Made by a program: the position numbers and the translations under genes. 8,245 bases of DNA from DATLTV01 sp035533375 (GTDB lineage Bacteria > Patescibacteriota > Minisyncoccia > UBA6257 > 2-01-FULL-56-20), in the NCBI GenBank assembly GCA_035533375.1, contig DATLTV010000038.1, positions 1 through 8,245 on the forward strand, written 5' to 3'. Position 1 is the stretch's first letter. Each line of letters starts with the position of its first letter. Shown here in pieces: positions 1-7,046 of this stretch. The notes beneath the pieces are model-generated. The model worked only from the letters and a program-made list of their open reading frames with translations. It was not told the DNA's origin and did no database searches.

Positions 1-509
1 CAGCCGATCGTTTTGAACGGTTTCGCGTCTTTGTATATGCTTGGGTCTTTCTGATAAACGAATGCGGGCTTTCCCGCCACGATAAACTCTGGAATATCGA
101 AGTCGTGCGCGATTGCGGCGGCGACGAAGTCCGTCGACCACCCCGGCCGCCAGCCCGATGCAATCGTCACCGGATAATCGAGCTTTTTGAACTTCCCGCG
201 ATGGTCGAAAACGACGGGGTCCGCGACGCGGCGGAAAATGGTGCGCAGAAGGTGCGCGTTCAGGCGGGTCGCGTGGATGCCGATCCAATCCTTGTCTTCG
301 TCCGTGAGGGGCGACACCTCGTGCGCGGCGCTCTGGAAAATACGGGCCAGCCGCCCGCCGCCGATCACAATGACAAGCTTCCTCCCGCGGCGGATCTCCC
401 GCTCGGCGAACTTTTTGAATTGCTTGAGATACCGAACGTCGATCTCCGCGGGATACACGATCGATCCGCCAAGCGCGATCACGACTTTCTTTCCAAACAA
501 ATGTTTCAT
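1..509 (-). CDS. pyrH: UMP kinase, archaeal type (3' part cut off by the window edge)
   Basis: Uridylate kinase phosphorylates UMP to UDP with ATP in the cytoplasm, feeding RNA and pyrimidine deoxynucleotide synthesis. The 169 residues visible start MKHLFGKKVVIALGGS, the amino-acid-kinase phosphate-binding start. They continue with KLVIVIGGGRLAR (about 44-56), then GIHATRLNAHLL (about 77-88), closely resembling the GIDATRLNA segment of archaeal-type UMP kinases. SGWRPGWSTDFVAAAIA (about 118-134) matches the PGHSTD nucleotide-contact region, and VYQKDP (about 151-156) matches the family's VYDKDP. I estimate about 50-60 residues are missing at the C-terminus. The ATG at 509 is chosen because GGGAGGAAA lies upstream, but the roughly 18-base spacing is long. 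The stop of the upstream gene is only 28 bases away, so co-transcription is likely. The family call is firm; the archaeal subtype is from memory of the motifs. Confidence 0.88.
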   Translation of the reverse strand, partial: MKHLFGKKVVIALGGSIVYPAEIDVRYLKQFKKFAEREIRRGRKLVIVIGGGRLARIFQSAAHEVSPLTDEDKDWIGIHATRLNAHLLRTIFRRVADPVVFDHRGKFKKLDYPVTIASGWRPGWSTDFVAAAIAHDFDIPEFIVAGKPAFVYQKDPSIYKDAKPFKTIG

Positions 510-537
510 TTTTGAATAAATAAATTTCCTCCCGAAA

Positions 538-1809
538 TTACGGCCGTTGGCCGGGAAAACCTTCGGCTATATCGCTTCGCTCGCCGCGCACCTCCGCGCT
601 CGCCACGGTGTATGCCGGTATTCTCATTTCATTCAGCCATTTGTCGGCGAGAAGCACATCCTGCGGCACGGCGGCCGGATCGTTTTCGATCTTCCGCTTC
701 AATTCCGGATAATACACGGACGTAAATTTTTCGGCATGACCCTCGATGATCCTGGCCCACAGTTCACGCGCCTGCCGGTACTTCATCTCGCGCTCGTCCC
801 AGCCGTTCTCCTTGTATTCCTGCGGAATTTTTTCGTCGATGTATTCGTCCCTCGGCCGTTGCCGATCGAGAAGCCAGGAAGTGATCTCGTCGAGCATCTC
901 CACTCGTTCCTTCATGGAAAGCCGATTGCTCGTTTCCCAGTCGTTTTCATGCCCCACGATCTCGTGCGCCAATTTTTCGAGCAGCACCGACCGTTTTCCA
1001 ATCCCTTCCGATCGGTATATAGTCGCGTCGTTGCCTTTTTTGTGCGGCAGCATTCCCTGGATGCCGATACTGTATGCCTGTCCGGCGACGCTGTATACTA
1101 CGGTCGATTCCTCCTCGTCGACATAGCGGACCTCGTCGACATTATTCAGTAATTCCGGAGGAAAATCGCCGAGCAAGGATGCGGCTTTTTTGTCGCTCCA
1201 TCCCGGAAGCGCTTCAAATCCTGCGACTCGCGGCGTTTTCCGCCGCTCCCCCGCCCGCTTTATTATTTCGCCCTTGTTCCATAACAGATCGTATTGCGCG
1301 GCCAGCACCCCGTTGCGCACGATCTTCGTCGACTCGGGCACGCCTTCAAATTCCCGGGTATCGTTTTCTTCCGAAGCGACCAGCCGAAGGAAGTGCGGCG
1401 CCGCGCCACCGTACACTTCTTCGATGCGCGCGATCTGTTTTTGAAATTGTTTGTCATCGAGCATATGGCGGAGTTCGTTCGCCTTTTTTTTGTCGGCTTT
1501 TACGTCCGCGGGGTCGGTTTTGATTTCCACGCGCACGCGCATCGTCCCGTCGGGGAGCATTGTTGTCCGCTCGCGCTGAGCGAACGATTCGGGCGCGAGC
1601 GGACTCAAGAGGACCATAAAAGTGATCCCCTCAAGCACGGCTTTTTTCCATCGTCTGCGCGTGGCCGTCTCCGGCCCCGCACCCGCTTTCTCGGACTTGC
1701 CGATCTGCGCCGACAACACTCTGTCTTCTTCCGCGGCAAATGCCTCGGCGCGTTCCCGCGCTTCCGCGGACGGATCCGGTTCGGGCCGTTCGGGAGTTCT
1801 ATGCGACAT
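538..1809 (-). CDS. Unrecognised signal-anchored protein with a zinc-metallopeptidase-like HExxxH motif
   Basis: I do not recognise a named family for this 423-residue protein. The N-terminus (1-55) is charged and low in complexity, rich in E, A, R and P. RRRWKK then precedes a hydrophobic segment (about 57-72) ending in ESFAQ, which resembles an uncleaved anchor or a signal peptide with a long n-region; the rest should lie outside the membrane. The striking region is LAHEIVGHENDWE: His282-Glu283 and His287 form HExxxH, one residue longer than the classic HExxH. About 70 residues later EGHAEKF (356-362) looks like the third-ligand helix of gluzincins, typically EGxAE. HExxxH is known in DUF1704/MATCAP-type peptidases, so catalysis is plausible but unproven. 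The start ATG overlaps the end of the upstream 85-residue gene by 11 bases, implying translational coupling. There is no clear Shine-Dalgarno. An inactive zinc-binding or structural protein is the alternative. Confidence 0.75.
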   Translation of the reverse strand: MSHRTPERPEPDPSAEARERAEAFAAEEDRVLSAQIGKSEKAGAGPETATRRRWKKAVLEGITFMVLLSPLAPESFAQRERTTMLPDGTMRVRVEIKTDPADVKADKKKANELRHMLDDKQFQKQIARIEEVYGGAAPHFLRLVASEENDTREFEGVPESTKIVRNGVLAAQYDLLWNKGEIIKRAGERRKTPRVAGFEALPGWSDKKAASLLGDFPPELLNNVDEVRYVDEEESTVVYSVAGQAYSIGIQGMLPHKKGNDATIYRSEGIGKRSVLLEKLAHEIVGHENDWETSNRLSMKERVEMLDEITSWLLDRQRPRDEYIDEKIPQEYKENGWDEREMKYRQARELWARIIEGHAEKFTSVYYPELKRKIENDPAAVPQDVLLADKWLNEMRIPAYTVASAEVRGERSDIAEGFPGQRP

Positions 1810-2056
1810 ATGCTTTTTCTTTGCCCAGAATATCCATCAGCCGCTTCGGCTCCATTGTCCAGGCAAACGCGAATTTTTCTTTGAGATTTTCATTGAAAAA
1901 CGCGGTATCTTCTTTTCCGAGCCGCTCAAGGACGTAGACAAAAACCTCGGCGCGGTCGAAAGGAAACGCGTCGATTGACCGCGACCACATGTTCCGATCC
2001 TCCGCGGATACGCCCGCGGCTTCCAAAAGTTTCGCAAGCCGATCTTTCAGGGTCAT
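1799..2056 (-). CDS. Small hypothetical protein (85 aa), overlapping the HExxxH gene
   Basis: I do not recognise this protein. It starts MTLKDRLAKLLEAAGVSAED and looks soluble and mostly helical, with alternating charged and hydrophobic residues, a Trp-containing middle (NMWSRSIDAFPFD) and no membrane segment or signal peptide. It contains no cysteines and no catalytic motif that I can see. The evidence that it is real is its position: same strand, ATG just downstream of the htpX intergenic gap, and an 11-base overlap between its TAG stop and the start of the next gene. Overlap of that kind usually reflects translational coupling. It may assist or regulate the putative metallopeptidase, but that is only inferred from adjacency. 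No Shine-Dalgarno is visible before the ATG. Confidence 0.6.
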   Translation of the reverse strand: MTLKDRLAKLLEAAGVSAEDRNMWSRSIDAFPFDRAEVFVYVLERLGKEDTAFFNENLKEKFAFAWTMEPKRLMDILGKEKAYVA

Positions 2057-2079
2057 TGATTAGAGCTTAAAATGTTTGC

Positions 2080-2122
2080 CGTCTCCTCGCAAGCGTGAAG
2101 AATCCACGTATGCGCGGAGACG
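2080..2122 (-). other. Stem-loop in the gap between htpX and the 85-aa gene
   Basis: CGTCTCC (2080-2086) pairs with GGAGACG (2116-2122). After one T/C mismatch CGC pairs with GCG (2088-2090 with 2112-2114), and an inner CGTG/CACG stem (2094-2097 with 2105-2108) has a seven-base loop. On the minus strand no T-run follows, so it is not a classic intrinsic terminator. It may mark processing or attenuation between htpX and the downstream genes. The rest of this 97-base gap shows nothing else. Confidence 0.35.
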
Positions 2123-2153
2123 CCGGAAAAACCCCGAACCGCAGAAGCAGCTT

Positions 2154-3059
2154 TTATGCCGAAATCTGCTGGAGGGCCTTAATCCGTTCCGCGATCGGCG
2201 GATGGGTCATAAACATCCTATGCCACCAGGAAACGCCCTGGCCCTTGAACGGCGTATCGAGCCACATGTGCGCGGTCGAATCTTTCGCGGATTTCATGGG
2301 AACGTTGTCGACGGCGATCTTCTGGAGCGCGGAGATGAGCCCCTGCGGATAACGCGTGAGCAAAACGCCCGAAGCGTCTGCCAGGGCCTCGCGCCGGCGC
2401 GAGATCGCAAGCTGGATGAGCATCGTGCCGATGGGAGCGAGGATCGAAAGCACGATCGCGGCGATGAAGAATATCTCCCCCGCCTCACTGTTGTTATTGC
2501 CGCGCCGGCCGCCGATGCCGCCGAAGAAAAGCGAGCGAAGAAAAATGTCCGCAAGAAGCGAAATGATTCCCGCGAGGATCGCGGCGACGGTCGAAACCAA
2601 AATATCGCGGTTGCCGATATGCGAGAGCTCGTGCGCGAGGACGCCCTGAAGCTCGTCTTTGTTCAGGCGCTGGAGCGCGCCCGCGGTCACCGCGACCGTC
2701 GCGTGATTCTTGTCGCGCCCCGTGGCAAACGCGTTGATCTGCATCTCGGGCGTGATGTAGAGCGCGGGCATGGGCAATCCGGCCGTAATCGCCAGGTTTT
2801 CGACAATATTATAAAGCTGGGGATTATCTTTTTTCTCGATCGGAACCGCGCGCGCAAGCGTGAGCGCGATTGCGGCCGATGAATAATAGCTGATGAACGA
2901 ATAGATGATGCAAAAAAGCATCGCGAAAACGAAAAAGCTCGGATCGCCGTACGCCTGCGAAAAAATATACCCCAACCCGCCGACCACGAGAAAAAAGACG
3001 ACGAATAAAATCCACGTGCGGTGGATGTTCGATTCCTGGTATTGGTAGAGGTTGGCCAT
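2154..3059 (-). CDS. htpX: HtpX-like membrane zinc metalloprotease (peptidase family M48)
   Basis: This is a membrane-embedded M48 protease expected to degrade misfolded or damaged membrane proteins, with its active site facing the cytoplasm. The 301 residues are of normal HtpX length. Two N-terminal membrane segments (about 15-35 and 41-60) are followed by NAFATG (109-114), a hallmark of the family. The zinc site is HELSH (143-147; His143, Glu144, His147), and the third ligand is Glu224 in REALAD. Two further membrane segments lie at about 154-178 and 195-220. The C-terminal MTHPPIAERIKAL is the usual HtpX ending. lemA lies 48 bases upstream, the common lemA-htpX pairing, so the two are probably co-transcribed. 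The upstream sequence contains the GCTCGTAAGC repeats and lacks a clear Shine-Dalgarno. Confidence 0.95.
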   Translation of the reverse strand: MANLYQYQESNIHRTWILFVVFFLVVGGLGYIFSQAYGDPSFFVFAMLFCIIYSFISYYSSAAIALTLARAVPIEKKDNPQLYNIVENLAITAGLPMPALYITPEMQINAFATGRDKNHATVAVTAGALQRLNKDELQGVLAHELSHIGNRDILVSTVAAILAGIISLLADIFLRSLFFGGIGGRRGNNNSEAGEIFFIAAIVLSILAPIGTMLIQLAISRRREALADASGVLLTRYPQGLISALQKIAVDNVPMKSAKDSTAHMWLDTPFKGQGVSWWHRMFMTHPPIAERIKALQQISA

Positions 3060-3067
3060 AAAAATCA

Positions 3068-3101
3068 GCTCGTAAGCCCTGGGCTCGTAAGCTCGTAAGC
3101 C
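3068..3101. repeat. Three copies of GCTCGTAAGC between lemA and htpX
   Basis: Copies of GCTCGTAAGC lie at 3068-3077, 3083-3092 and 3091-3100; the last two share GC, and the first and third are followed by an extra C. They fill most of the 48-base spacer between lemA and htpX. A slippage origin is plausible, and no function is evident. Confidence 0.6.
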
Positions 3102-3107
3102 ACTCGT

Positions 3108-3650
3108 TTAGAACTTCACCTGCACCGGCTGCTTTTCGGCATCCGTAAGGTCGCCGAAGAAATCCATTTTGGTGAAGCCGAGGGAATTCGCCATCAGATT
3201 CGTCGGGAAGGTCTGGAGCGAGATGTTGAAGTCGCGCACCTGGCCGTTATAGAAGCGCCGCGCCGCCTGAATCTTATCTTCGGTATCCGTGAGCTCGTCC
3301 TGCAGCTTCGCGAAATTTTCGTTCGCCTTCAGCTGCGGATAATTTTCCGCCACGGCAAAAAGCGACTTCAGGGCGCCGGAGAGCATGTTCTCCGCGCCGG
3401 GCTTAGCCGGACCCGTCGCCTGCATCGCCTGCGAACGCGCCTTCGTCACGTCTTCCAGAACCGTCTTTTCATGCGCGGCGTAGCCCTTCACCGTTTCCAC
3501 GAGATTCGGGATCAGGTCGTAGCGGCGCTTGAGCTGCACGTCGATGTCCGAAAACGCCTCCTGGGCGCGGTTACGGTTGCGCACGAGGCCGTTGTAGACC
3601 AAAACCAGCCAAAGCGCGATAACGATGATAACGAGAATGAGCCAGGTCAT
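3108..3650 (-). CDS. lemA: LemA family membrane-anchored protein
   Basis: LemA proteins have one N-terminal membrane segment and a helical-bundle domain. Their biochemical role is unsettled, but they commonly sit beside the protease HtpX and are linked to envelope function. Here the first 19 residues (MTWLILVIIVIALWLVLVY) form the membrane segment, followed by NGLVRNRNRAQEAFSDIDVQLKRR. The signature is RRYDLIPNLVETVKGYAAHE (about 42-61). FYNGQVRDFN and PTNLMA near the C-terminus are also typical, as is the 180-residue length. htpX follows after 48 bases. The only transcription signal I see is a -10-like box directly before the ATG, and no Shine-Dalgarno is present, so the transcript may be nearly leaderless. 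Confidence 0.95.
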   Translation of the reverse strand: MTWLILVIIVIALWLVLVYNGLVRNRNRAQEAFSDIDVQLKRRYDLIPNLVETVKGYAAHEKTVLEDVTKARSQAMQATGPAKPGAENMLSGALKSLFAVAENYPQLKANENFAKLQDELTDTEDKIQAARRFYNGQVRDFNISLQTFPTNLMANSLGFTKMDFFGDLTDAEKQPVQVKF

Positions 3651-3658
3651 ATATGATT

Positions 3659-3672
3659 ATTCTACTATAATA
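3659..3672 (-). promoter_or_regulatory. Weak candidate -10 elements before lemA
   Basis: Read on the minus strand, TATTAT (3672-3667) and TAGAAT (3664-3659) each match TATAAT at five of six bases. TAGAAT ends eight bases before the lemA ATG, which would give an essentially leaderless mRNA. No convincing -35 box is visible, so this rests on the -10 resemblance in an AT-rich spot. Confidence 0.3.
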
Positions 3673-3715
3673 CGATTGGAAATGCCATTAAGTTTCCGGG
3701 TATAAACCAACGCTG

Positions 3716-3845
3716 CCCCCCCCTCGTCATCCCGGAATCCCGCATCAGCGTTGATGCACGGGATCCATGCTTATTGAAATGATTCAGGAGGTATGGATCC
3801 CGGACAAATCGCTGCGGCGATTTTCCGGGATGACAAGCGGGGGGG
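3716..3845. repeat. 130-bp inverted-repeat element (MITE/REP-like) between thyX and lemA
   Basis: The ends are inverted repeats: a C8 run then GTCATCCCGGAA at the left (3716-3737), and its near complement ending in a G7 run at the right (3824-3845). Inside are two hairpins. The left one (3737-3764) has stem parts ATCCC/GGGAT and GCATCA/TGATGC with a two-base bulge. The right one (3798-3830) pairs TCCCGGA with TCCGGGA and AAATCGC with GCGATTT around loop TGCG, with a single bulged C. A third pairing, CGGGATCCAT (3759-3768) with ATGGATCCCG (3793-3802), closes the centre, so the whole can fold as a branched cruciform. It abuts the thyX stop codon. It resembles short non-autonomous palindromic elements and could also help end thyX transcription, although no T-run follows. 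Confidence 0.75.
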
Positions 3846-4763
3846 TCAAGCGATCAAAAGATTCAGCTTTTTTAATTTCTCCACAAACTCCTGCGTTTCG
3901 CGCTTGTTCTTGAATGCTTCGAGAATTTCTTTTTCCGCAGCCGCGGGATCCATCGGAAACGAATGCGTACTGATGAATTCGGCCTCAAGGCGCGAGAACT
4001 GCATCGCGTGTAGCTGGTAATCTTCGAACGCTTTGAAAGAAATCGGCACGGCATCTTTTACGATCCGCGCAATCGCCTCTCCGAACACGCGGATCTCGTA
4101 CTGCGCATGCGCATCGAGCCGGAGGCGGAGAAAGTGCAGCAGATTGTGCAGATCGATCTTCCAGTACCACTCGGTGTAGTTCGCGACGGAAAGGCCGATA
4201 CGGGCAAGTTCGCGCGCGAGATCGATGTCATCGATAAATTCCCGGTAATGGCCATGGCCGCGATCGTAATCTTCCTTGAGCAGGGCCAGCACCCGTTCCT
4301 GCTGCTCAGCGGTAAGCGATTCTCCCCGCCCCTGCCGGTTGCTTTTCGCCTGCTTCGCGAGCACCGCTTTTTCGGGAATATAAAATTCATTGCTCATCTC
4401 CGAATAGCGGCCGGAATATTCGTTCACGCTCGCCGTGCGGTGGCGGATCCACTGCCTTGCCACGAAGATCGGCATCTTACAGTGAAACTTGAACTCCACC
4501 ATCTCGGACGGCGTCGTGTGCATGTGACGGCGCAGGTAGCGGATGAGCCCGGTATCCTCGCTCACTTTTTTCGTTCCCTTGCCGTACGAGACGCGCGCAG
4601 CCTGCACGATTGCGTCGTCGTTCCCCATGTAGTCCACGAGGTAGACAAAGCCGTGGTCGAGACATTTGATCGGACGATAGAGCCAAGCCTCCGCCCCAAG
4701 GCTCCCGGGCCGCAGCGTCGCTTCGGGAGATTCGGGAACGAGGCGTTCGGGAAGTTCGTTCAT
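3846..4763 (-). CDS. thyX: Flavin-dependent thymidylate synthase ThyX
   Basis: ThyX methylates dUMP to dTMP using methylene-tetrahydrofolate, FAD and NADPH, replacing ThyA. The signature RHRTASVNEYSGRYSE (107-122) fits RHRxxSxNExSxRYS, which positions dUMP and FAD. NLLHFLRLRLDAHAQYEIR (about 207-225) is the second conserved FAD/dUMP-binding segment. I place the start at the ATG at 4763 (305 residues, MNELPERLVP) because AGAGGA lies four bases upstream and a candidate promoter precedes it. An in-frame ATG at 4826 would begin almost inside the T-tract of the groEL terminator, and one at 4796 has no ribosome site. At about 305 residues it is longer than many ThyX proteins; the extra length includes a charged insert around 137-160. 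The gene appears to be a separate transcription unit between two palindromic elements. Confidence 0.95.
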   Translation of the reverse strand: MNELPERLVPESPEATLRPGSLGAEAWLYRPIKCLDHGFVYLVDYMGNDDAIVQAARVSYGKGTKKVSEDTGLIRYLRRHMHTTPSEMVEFKFHCKMPIFVARQWIRHRTASVNEYSGRYSEMSNEFYIPEKAVLAKQAKSNRQGRGESLTAEQQERVLALLKEDYDRGHGHYREFIDDIDLARELARIGLSVANYTEWYWKIDLHNLLHFLRLRLDAHAQYEIRVFGEAIARIVKDAVPISFKAFEDYQLHAMQFSRLEAEFISTHSFPMDPAAAEKEILEAFKNKRETQEFVEKLKKLNLLIA

Positions 4764-4772
4764 GGTTCCTCT

Positions 4773-4801
4773 ATTATCATCCAAACCAATTTCCATTTCA
4801 A
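4773..4801 (-). promoter_or_regulatory. Candidate sigma70-type promoter of thyX
   Basis: On the minus strand TTGAAA (4801-4796) and GATAAT (4778-4773) each match the consensus at five of six bases and are separated by exactly 17 bases. Transcription would start near 4766, only a few bases before the chosen ATG at 4763. This supports that start, but it would leave the AGAGGA ribosome-site candidate outside the mRNA, so the two signals are in tension. Confidence 0.5.
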
Positions 4802-4824
4802 TGTGCCGCCGAAAAATTCTCACC

Positions 4825-4868
4825 AAAAAACCACTACCGGCTAATTCGTACGAATTAGCCGGTAGTGG
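4825..4868 (-). terminator. Intrinsic terminator of the groES-groEL operon (perfect 38-bp palindrome plus T6)
   Basis: Bases 4831-4868 form a perfect palindrome, CCACTACCGG...CCGGTAGTGG, centred on CGTACG. As RNA it folds into a 17-bp stem with a four-base GUAC loop. On the minus strand it is followed at once by six T residues (4830-4825), the classic rho-independent layout, 75 bases past the groEL stop. A run of A on the other side is absent, so it is directional for the minus strand. Confidence 0.88.
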
Positions 4869-4884
4869 CCGATAGACGGTTCGC

Positions 4885-4924
4885 GAATCCCGTTCCTCCC
4901 GCCATTGCGGGATTCCGGGATGAC
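4885..4924. repeat. Second, partial copy of the GTCATCCCGGAATCCCGCA repeat
   Basis: Bases 4906-4924 are the exact reverse complement of 3726-3744 in the element next to thyX (19 bases). The copy is itself palindromic: GAATCCCG (4885-4892) with CGGGATTC (4908-4915), or alternatively TCCCGC with GCGGGA around loop CATT (4897-4912). It lies between the groEL stop and the terminator palindrome and looks like a shortened member of the same repeat family. Confidence 0.65.
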
Positions 4925-4943
4925 AAATTATACTATGCCCCGG

Positions 4944-6560
<1,617 letters not shown>

Positions 6561-6569
6561 AGTGTCGAA

Positions 6570-6651
6570 ATTTTCAATTTTCAATTTTCAAACTTTATTG
6601 AAAATTGGCGATTGAAAATTATTTAAAAATTGTAAATTGATAATTGAAAAT
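6570..6651. repeat. AT-rich heptamer repeats and hairpin in the groES-groEL spacer
   Basis: Three perfect tandem copies of ATTTTCA lie at 6570-6590. Three copies in the opposite sense (TGAAAAT) follow at 6599-6605, 6613-6619 and 6645-6651. The nearest pair makes a ten-base stem, CAATTTTCAA (6582-6591) with TTGAAAATTG (6598-6607), with a six-base loop. The spacer is far more AT-rich than the genes beside it. It holds no gene and sits just upstream of the groEL start. Confidence 0.65.
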
Positions 6652-6668
6652 TCTCGCGGTCTTTCGAT

Positions 6669-6959
6669 CTACTCGATAATCGCGAGAATCTTGTCCTCGG
6701 CGCCGACCAGGTATTTTTTCCCTTCGACCTCTATTTCATCCATCCCGTATTTTTCGAAAAGCACTTTGTCCCCGGCCTTTACGGACATGGCGACTCGCTC
6801 GCCTTTTTCATTCACTTTCCCGGGACCCGTCGCGAGCACCGTTCCTTTCACCGGCTTTTCCTTCTCCGCCGTATCGGGCAGTACGATTCCGGACTTCGTT
6901 GTTTTCTCCTCCGCGAACGGCTCGAGAAAAACATTGTTTGATAATGGCTTGAACTGCAT
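6669..6959 (-). CDS. groES: Co-chaperonin GroES (Hsp10)
   Basis: GroES is the heptameric lid of the GroEL folding chamber. The 96-residue length is standard. It opens MQFKPLSNNVFLEP, the usual PLxDxVxxxP-type start, followed by a mobile loop KTTKSGIVLPDTA (about 19-31) that contacts GroEL. VKGTVLATGPGK and AGDKVLFEKYGMDEIEVEGKKYLV are typical of the beta-barrel and roof, and the protein ends ILAIIE. It is the first gene of the chaperonin operon, with an exact-consensus promoter and a CIRCE-like operator upstream. The leader is short (about 32 bases) and A-rich; AAAGG is present about 23 bases before the ATG, too far for a usual ribosome site. Confidence 0.98.
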   Translation of the reverse strand: MQFKPLSNNVFLEPFAEEKTTKSGIVLPDTAEKEKPVKGTVLATGPGKVNEKGERVAMSVKAGDKVLFEKYGMDEIEVEGKKYLVGAEDKILAIIE

Positions 6960-6997
6960 TGTTTCGTATTTTATTTTTCTTGACCTTTTATCAGTGA

Positions 6998-7025
6998 ATT
7001 ATAAGCCTATTGGCAATCTTGTCAA
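6998..7025 (-). promoter_or_regulatory. Consensus sigma70-type promoter of groES-groEL
   Basis: On the minus strand an exact TTGACA (7025-7020) is followed after 16 bases by an exact TATAAT (7003-6998). Transcription should start near 6991, giving a leader of about 32 bases before the groES ATG. Consensus hexamers with a vegetative look suit a strong promoter held down by a repressor rather than one driven by a heat-shock sigma factor. Confidence 0.85.
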
Positions 7026-7036
7026 GCGATTGCCAA
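7010..7036 (-). promoter_or_regulatory. CIRCE-like operator overlapping the groES -35 box
   Basis: TTGGCAATC-N9-GATTGCCAA is a perfect inverted repeat with nine-base arms and a nine-base spacer. CIRCE, the HrcA repressor site, is TTAGCACTC-N9-GAGTGCTAA, so the geometry is identical and seven of nine bases match in each arm. The spacer contains the -35 hexamer, so a bound protein would block RNA polymerase. HrcA itself is not in the window. Both changes are symmetrical, preserving the palindrome, which argues for selection by a dimeric repressor. Confidence 0.75.
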
Positions 7037-7046
7037 CAGCTCCGAT

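Noticed and set aside
2076..2882. Plus-strand open frame (268 aa) opposite htpX
   Set aside because: Antisense to a clear M48 protease; its translation is an Arg/Asp/Glu-rich low-complexity string with no domain.
3068..3101. CRISPR-like array
   Set aside because: Repeat units are only ten bases, overlap each other and have no regular spacers.
3716..3845. Simple rho-independent terminator of thyX
   Set aside because: The hairpins are strong, but no T-run follows any of them on the minus strand, and terminal inverted repeats plus a second partial copy elsewhere fit a repeat element better.
4764..4826. Upstream in-frame ATGs for thyX (4826 and 4796)
   Set aside because: The first begins almost inside the T-tract of the groEL terminator, neither has a ribosome site, the added residues do not resemble ThyX, and the candidate thyX promoter would lie inside the extended frame.
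6561..6584. TTG start adding eight residues to GroEL
   Set aside because: The extra residues MKIENFDT come from the AT-rich repeat spacer, whereas MTKQLKFNEDAR is the usual GroEL beginning.
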